NCBI RefSeq assembly: GCF_003628145.1
Contig: NZ_RBZV01000010.1
Location: 149,792-213,791 of the forward strand
Direction of reading: 5' to 3'
Length of the DNA: 64,000 bases
DNA from: Trinickia fusca
GTDB lineage: Bacteria > Pseudomonadota > Gammaproteobacteria > Burkholderiales > Burkholderiaceae
Both the position numbers and the translations under genes were made by a program. The notes under the pieces were generated by a model. That model saw only the letters and a program-made list of their open reading frames with translations, was not told the origin of the DNA and did not search any database. This document shows positions 59,922-64,000 of this stretch, one piece after another; position 1 is the stretch's first letter; every line of letters starts with the position of its first letter.

Positions 59922-60296
59922 TCAATGGCTCCGGTTCGCGCCGGCCTTCGCCTCGATCTCCTCGGTGTCCCAATGCCCGGCGACCATCGCCTCCGCGAGC
60001 ATGCCCAGCGTGATCGGAACCAACGGCTGGCGTGATCGCTTCGAAAAGATCGAAGCGATCGCGCCAATGACGTCGAGACCTTCCGGGCCGAAATAGCGGG
60101 CGTAGGGAAACTCTTTCGCGGTGATTCCGAACCGCTCCACCCAATGGTCGATGAACTCGACCGCGTCGACGCCGGTCAAGCCGAGATCTTCTTCGAGTCG
60201 GGTCGATAGCTCGAGCCTCAGCTTTCCGAACAATGGCTTGCCGAGCTCCTCGCGAGCGAAAGCCTCCAACTTCCCCCAAGCCTCGTCTCGCTGCAT
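59922..60296 (-). CDS. DUF1493-family ACP-like protein
   Basis: A 124-residue protein with the DUF1493 layout: LELSTRLEEDLGLTGVDAVEFIDHWVERFGI, FPYARYFGPEG, then LVPITLGMLAEAMVAGHWD. It resembles an acyl carrier protein in the first helices, but the position of the phosphopantetheine Ser holds Val-Asp, so it is probably not modified. It follows the STM2901-like gene by 2 bases on the same strand; the two are found together in enterobacteria and Burkholderia. Function unknown. Confidence 0.78.
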   Translation of the reverse strand: MQRDEAWGKLEAFAREELGKPLFGKLRLELSTRLEEDLGLTGVDAVEFIDHWVERFGITAKEFPYARYFGPEGLDVIGAIASIFSKRSRQPLVPITLGMLAEAMVAGHWDTEEIEAKAGANRSH

Positions 60297-60298
60297 GT

Positions 60299-60730
60299 TT
60301 AGAGCACCTTGTCTTCCGGCTTCACCAGCCGATTGTAGGTCGCAACCGTATTGCGCATGATGAAGAAGGCGTCATAGCTCATCATCACGACGCCGATCAC
60401 AGGAATGGCACGGCCGACGAAGCCGCCGAGGCTTCGCGTGAAAGCGATTCTGAGCCCGCGCGGGCCAATGCCTACAATGGTTGGCAGCCTGTGGCGCAGT
60501 TGCAGCGGGAACAGCTTGCGCGCCGCGATCGAAATCACCGAAGTGCCCGCAGTCGCGCCGCCCAGCTTGCCAGCGACCGGCACGTCGTTCTGGCCGAGTA
60601 GCAGCATGGACACCGCGGCAAGGTCCTTGAACCCGAGTTGCTTCTCTGTCTCGTCGACTGTGACAAAGAAAAACAGCTCACCAGCCGACAGGTTCGTGTG
60701 TTGAAAAAATCGGTATCTGTTTTCGCTCAT
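60299..60730 (-). CDS. STM2901-family protein
   Basis: A 143-residue protein with FFFVTVDETEKQLGFKDLAAVSMLLLGQNDVPVAGKLGGATAGTSVISIAARKLFP and a hydrophobic end segment (AIPVIGVVMMSYDAFFIMRNTVATYNRL), as in the STM2901 family. One or two helices could cross a membrane. It forms a tight pair with the DUF1493 gene. No function is established; such pairs often lie in accessory islands. Confidence 0.75.
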   Translation of the reverse strand: MSENRYRFFQHTNLSAGELFFFVTVDETEKQLGFKDLAAVSMLLLGQNDVPVAGKLGGATAGTSVISIAARKLFPLQLRHRLPTIVGIGPRGLRIAFTRSLGGFVGRAIPVIGVVMMSYDAFFIMRNTVATYNRLVKPEDKVL

Positions 60731-61354
60731 GCGTTTCGGCTTTTTTCGTATTGACTGCTTGCCCTTCTCTCAGGCGACGCAAGAATAGCAGACGTGCGGG
60801 GCTTCGACGCCCTACGTCGTCCGCGTTTCGGCCAAGCCAAAGTGGCGAACGCCGTTCGTCGCGTCAACAGGCCGCGCAACGGGAGACGAGCCTCGCCCAA
60901 CATCTCGCCGACGCTCACCGTCAAAGAAACCGAGGATGCGACCGCTCTTTGTTTGATGTTAGGCGCGACAGACGCAGCGAAGCGCCCGCGCTCACAACGA
61001 TCGGGGCCGGAGCGCACTGCCGGCAGCCGATCCCGTGTCGCCCCCTGCTTCGCGCGCTAGCTTTCGGCGACCGCTCGGCTCAGCGCCTGGCGAATCTGCA
61101 GCATCGATATAAAAGCTACGCTTAAACCTACGCTAACCGATGTCTGGAACGGCCGGCCGCTGCCGACCCGATCCGGCCAATGGATCCCACGCCACTTCAA
61201 TGGCAGCTCCCAAGGTTCAACTGCCATCTGCGCGTGTTGCGTCGGCCGGCACCTCTCCGCCGAATCGGACAATCTCGACTGCTCCAGTCAGGCATATACT
61301 TACTGCTCGCTTCGAGTCAGTTGAAAGTTCTGCCGACAAATTCGGGAGGGGGGA
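60731..61354. other. Gene-poor stretch between STM2901 pair and nuclease-NTPase
   Basis: 624 bases without a convincing gene. Frames on both strands (up to 124 codons) show no family features, signal peptide or ribosome-binding site. Base composition changes from GC-rich to AT-richer near 61100, and an AT-rich promoter-like part lies around 61100-61135. It may mark the boundary of an acquired segment. GGAGGGGGG at 61346-61354 is the ribosome-binding site of the next gene. Confidence 0.4.
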
Positions 61355-63886
61355 ATGACGACAGGCATCGACCAGATGTTGCAGAACTTCATCGCGTTGG
61401 AACCGGATATGACTGCTGCCCTCAATGCGGCTCCCAACGAGAGCGATACGCGGCTGAAAGCGCTCGATCGGATTTTGTTTGAGGTCTTAGGGTGGCGACA
61501 TGAATCTGTTTTCACAGAGCCAGTAACCTCATCTGGATATATCGATTACCTGCTAACAGTCGGCGAGCGACGAGGTGCTATCGTAATTGAGGCTAAGCGG
61601 CCGGGGCTTCTCCAGGCAAATACCGCCGCAGGTAAATCGACGGTCCTGTCCCTTACCGGGCCTGTTCTGCAACCATTGAAGGATGGCATACGTCAAGCAT
61701 TAACGTACGCAACAGAGCAAGGTACTCCAGTGGCGGCGCTTACCGATGGTCGTTGCTGGTTGTTTTTCAAAGCTTCAAGGACCGATGGCCGTCCTCCCTT
61801 GCAGGGAAAAGGAATCTTCTTTCCCACGATCGAATCCGTTAGAGACGATTTTTCGCGGTTTGCGGAATTACTTGCACTGCCGTACGTGCTCGAACGACGC
61901 CATTTGGCTCACCTCAATTCAGCCGAAGGGGTATCGATCGGCGAGGCCGAAGAACAGTATTTCGTTGCAAATCCAGCTGACGCCCATATGAAGCCACGCG
62001 ACGCCCTCGCAACCGATGCATCTTTGATGTTCTCTCAGTTTTTCTCGCGTTTATCAAATACCGAAGACAAGGAAATGGTGCGAGCATGCTTTGTCGAAAC
62101 GCCAGAAAGCCGACGCGCCGATTTCGAGCTTGAAAAGATCGTTCAAAACGTATTGAACGGCATAGCTTCCATTGACACAGCAGAAGGCTCTGCTCTTCAA
62201 GCAGAAATCGAGAAGACGCTGACTTCCCAAAGATCGGAGACAGTCGTACTCGTTGGGAACAAGGGCTCTGGAAAATCCACATTTATAGATCGTTTCTTTG
62301 GCGAAATACTGCCACTAAGCGTCAGGCAACGATGTTCGATTGCAAGAGTTGATCTTGGTGAATATTCAGGCGACTCATCTGGCGTAGTGGAGTGGTCGAT
62401 TCGGCAACTTCGAGGACTGCTAGAGGTTCAGATCTGCACCAACCAACCGCCCAGCTATGACGATCTACAAGGTATTTTCTGGAATGAATATGTTCGCTGG
62501 AAAGATGGTCCCAAGAAACCGCTATACGAAACGAACAAAGATCAATTTAAAATTGCCTTCGGCGATCATATGGAGGTTAGACGGGAGAGCCAACCGGAGG
62601 AGTATGTTCGCCTCCTACTGAAGCGGTCAGCTGTGGGACTGAAGCGCTTGCCATGTATTGTCTTCGACAATACAGATCAATTCTCGTCTGAGATACAAGA
62701 CGCAATCTACCAGCTTGCACACTCGCTTGAGAGCGCGTCATCGGTGTTTATCATCGTCCCAATAACAGACCGTACCGTTTGGAGGCTAAGTAAAGCTGGC
62801 GCACTTCAAAGTTATGCGGCCAAAAGTTTCTATCTTCCCGTCCCCGAGGCCAAGGAAATATTGGCGCGTCGCGTACGCTTTGTAAAGGAAAAAATCAACG
62901 TTGAGAAAGCAAATAATTCTTCTTATTTTTCAAAAAAGGGTTTCTCGGTAAGCATCGATGATCTATCCATGTTTTCGGATGCAGTCGAGCGAATATTCGT
63001 TGACAGCGACTATGTATCCGGCCTAATCGGGCGGCTTGCAAATTTCGATATTCGGCGCATGTTGCGACTGGCCGAGCGAATTTTTGTTTCCCCGGAAATA
63101 AAGATCGACGACATAGTCAAGTCTCACTATGGCGGACCGTCCGTTTCATCTAATAAATATCGAACCCATCGCGCCCTTATCAAGGGGGAGTATGACAGAT
63201 TTTCTGAATCTGAAAATGAATATGTCTGCAATCTATTTTATACGGACCCGCGTAAGCCCGCATCCCCTTTGCTCGCGCTCTATGTACTCTGGATATTGCG
63301 CCAACGTTCCGTAAACGCTCGGTTGGATCAGGTGGAGGCGCGACATTGGCTGGTGTCTGAGCTGTGCGATTTCTTTGAGGCATGCGGAGTCCCCATTGAA
63401 TCTGTTTTGGATATCGTGTCTCGCCTTTTTGATCGACGCTTATTGGAAACCCTTGATCCAAATGTGGCGAAGCCTACTCTTGCCGATCGGATTGCAATAA
63501 AGGAGAGCGGTATTGCTCATATCGAGTTGTTAGGTAACTCATCCGTCTATATGGAACAAATGGCGTTAACGACAGGCATTAACATTCGCCTGGTGCGCGA
63601 CGAATTGAAGCAAAAATCGCATGGCTCGAACACCCAAAGCTTTATAGAGATGCGTGACGTATTTCTCGCGTATTTGCTCAAACTTGACTCAATTCGGGTT
63701 TCTATCCCCCAGACGAGTCAGTACAAGCAGTTGAACGAAGCGAGGGCGTTTGTCCGGGACATCCGGACGCTTGATAGGCCAGGACCACGCCTACAAAGCG
63801 GCACTCAGAATCGTCGGAGCGTGGGCGGACGTGCAAAGCAGTTCGCTGTTGCACGCAAGAACCTTCGAGGTGACAAATCGCGCTAG
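61355..63886 (+). CDS. Restriction-type nuclease domain / P-loop NTPase fusion, putative defence protein
   Basis: An 843-residue protein I cannot name. Residues 1-185 resemble HsdR_N-type nuclease domains: Asp64 in SGYIDYLLT and Glu79-x-Lys81 in IVIEAKRPG form a PD-(D/E)xK core. Residues 295-600 are a P-loop NTPase with Walker A GNKGSGKST (301-309) and Walker B-like CIVFDNTDQF (Asp438, Asp441), followed by winged-helix-like and helical parts to the end, as in STAND/AAA defence ATPases. Codon use and base composition are clearly AT-richer than the rest of the window, pointing to transfer. It has a strong ribosome-binding site and stands alone here; partners could lie beyond 64000. Confidence 0.75.
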   Translation: MTTGIDQMLQNFIALEPDMTAALNAAPNESDTRLKALDRILFEVLGWRHESVFTEPVTSSGYIDYLLTVGERRGAIVIEAKRPGLLQANTAAGKSTVLSLTGPVLQPLKDGIRQALTYATEQGTPVAALTDGRCWLFFKASRTDGRPPLQGKGIFFPTIESVRDDFSRFAELLALPYVLERRHLAHLNSAEGVSIGEAEEQYFVANPADAHMKPRDALATDASLMFSQFFSRLSNTEDKEMVRACFVETPESRRADFELEKIVQNVLNGIASIDTAEGSALQAEIEKTLTSQRSETVVLVGNKGSGKSTFIDRFFGEILPLSVRQRCSIARVDLGEYSGDSSGVVEWSIRQLRGLLEVQICTNQPPSYDDLQGIFWNEYVRWKDGPKKPLYETNKDQFKIAFGDHMEVRRESQPEEYVRLLLKRSAVGLKRLPCIVFDNTDQFSSEIQDAIYQLAHSLESASSVFIIVPITDRTVWRLSKAGALQSYAAKSFYLPVPEAKEILARRVRFVKEKINVEKANNSSYFSKKGFSVSIDDLSMFSDAVERIFVDSDYVSGLIGRLANFDIRRMLRLAERIFVSPEIKIDDIVKSHYGGPSVSSNKYRTHRALIKGEYDRFSESENEYVCNLFYTDPRKPASPLLALYVLWILRQRSVNARLDQVEARHWLVSELCDFFEACGVPIESVLDIVSRLFDRRLLETLDPNVAKPTLADRIAIKESGIAHIELLGNSSVYMEQMALTTGINIRLVRDELKQKSHGSNTQSFIEMRDVFLAYLLKLDSIRVSIPQTSQYKQLNEARAFVRDIRTLDRPGPRLQSGTQNRRSVGGRAKQFAVARKNLRGDKSR

Positions 63887-64000
63887 GGGAAAGTCCGTTC
63901 CCAGCTGCGGATTCAACCGGTCGATGCAACAGCTAGATGGAATCGTTCAGCCGGTGTATCGAAGTTTAGTGTCTTGCGCGGACGTTCGTTGAGCCGCCTG

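Noticed and set aside
60751..61272. Frames of 71-124 codons in the gene-poor stretch
   Set aside because: Arg-rich or featureless on both strands, without ribosome-binding sites or recognisable domains.

Overview
The window looks like a chromosomal segment from a high-GC betaproteobacterium of the Burkholderiaceae (Burkholderia, Paraburkholderia, Trinickia or close kin). Pointers are two DUF4148 secreted proteins, a BPSS1780-type membrane protein, an efflux locus laid out like ceoR-llpE-ceoA-ceoB-opcM (bpeT-llpE-bpeEF-oprC), and a coding density and codon use typical of about 62-66% GC. The genus cannot be fixed from the sequence alone. No rRNA, tRNA, CRISPR array or insertion sequence was found.

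Layout. 1-5959: a truncated 7TMR-DISM sensor with an AraC-type response regulator, a short trimeric autotransporter, a DUF4148 protein, and an SnoaL-like/MFS gene pair divergent from an ArsR-type regulator. 7069-14878: a seven-gene operon encoding a lysine/ornithine N-hydroxylase, a GST, two DAO-type flavoproteins, a methionyl-tRNA-synthetase-like protein, a third flavoprotein and a small cupin. N-hydroxylase, MetRS-like protein and cupin are the three parts of the hydrazine (N-N bond) forming machinery known from Spb38/Spb40-type pathways, but here the cupin and MetRS-like parts are separate genes. 15080-20616: a secreted spherulation-type protein, azoreductase with divergent LysR, quinone oxidoreductase, alpha/beta hydrolase and a CGNR regulator. 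20765-23189: a papain-family protease fused to seven 48-residue repeats (probable seven-bladed lectin propeller), with a chagasin-like cysteine-protease inhibitor gene just upstream.

23790-35746: PadR regulator with a HAAS-domain membrane protein, a BPSS1780 protein, a LysR, an orphan Xre/MbcA-type antitoxin, and the complete RND efflux locus (LysR, LlpE, adaptor, permease, outer-membrane channel). 36055-58103: a 22-kb lipid/polyketide cluster: PaaI thioesterase, FAAL-acyl-CoA dehydrogenase-ACP fusion, membrane desaturase, haem-oxygenase-like diiron enzyme, KS-AT, ACP-aminotransferase-condensation, free ACP, fully reducing KS-AT-DH-ER-KR-ACP-hydrolase and an AMP-ligase. It reads as a pathway that activates and desaturates a fatty acid, extends it by malonate, installs a beta-amino group and joins it by an amide to another acyl chain. 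I do not recognise the product.

58268-64000: DUF4148, a purine nucleoside permease, a DUF1493/STM2901 pair, then a gene-poor stretch leading to an AT-richer 843-residue nuclease-like/P-loop NTPase protein that looks like a horizontally acquired defence gene.

The two most interesting systems are the split hydrazine synthetase operon and the protease-propeller/inhibitor pair, followed by the unassigned lipid-PKS cluster and the nuclease-NTPase. All domain calls come from reading motifs; no database search was run.
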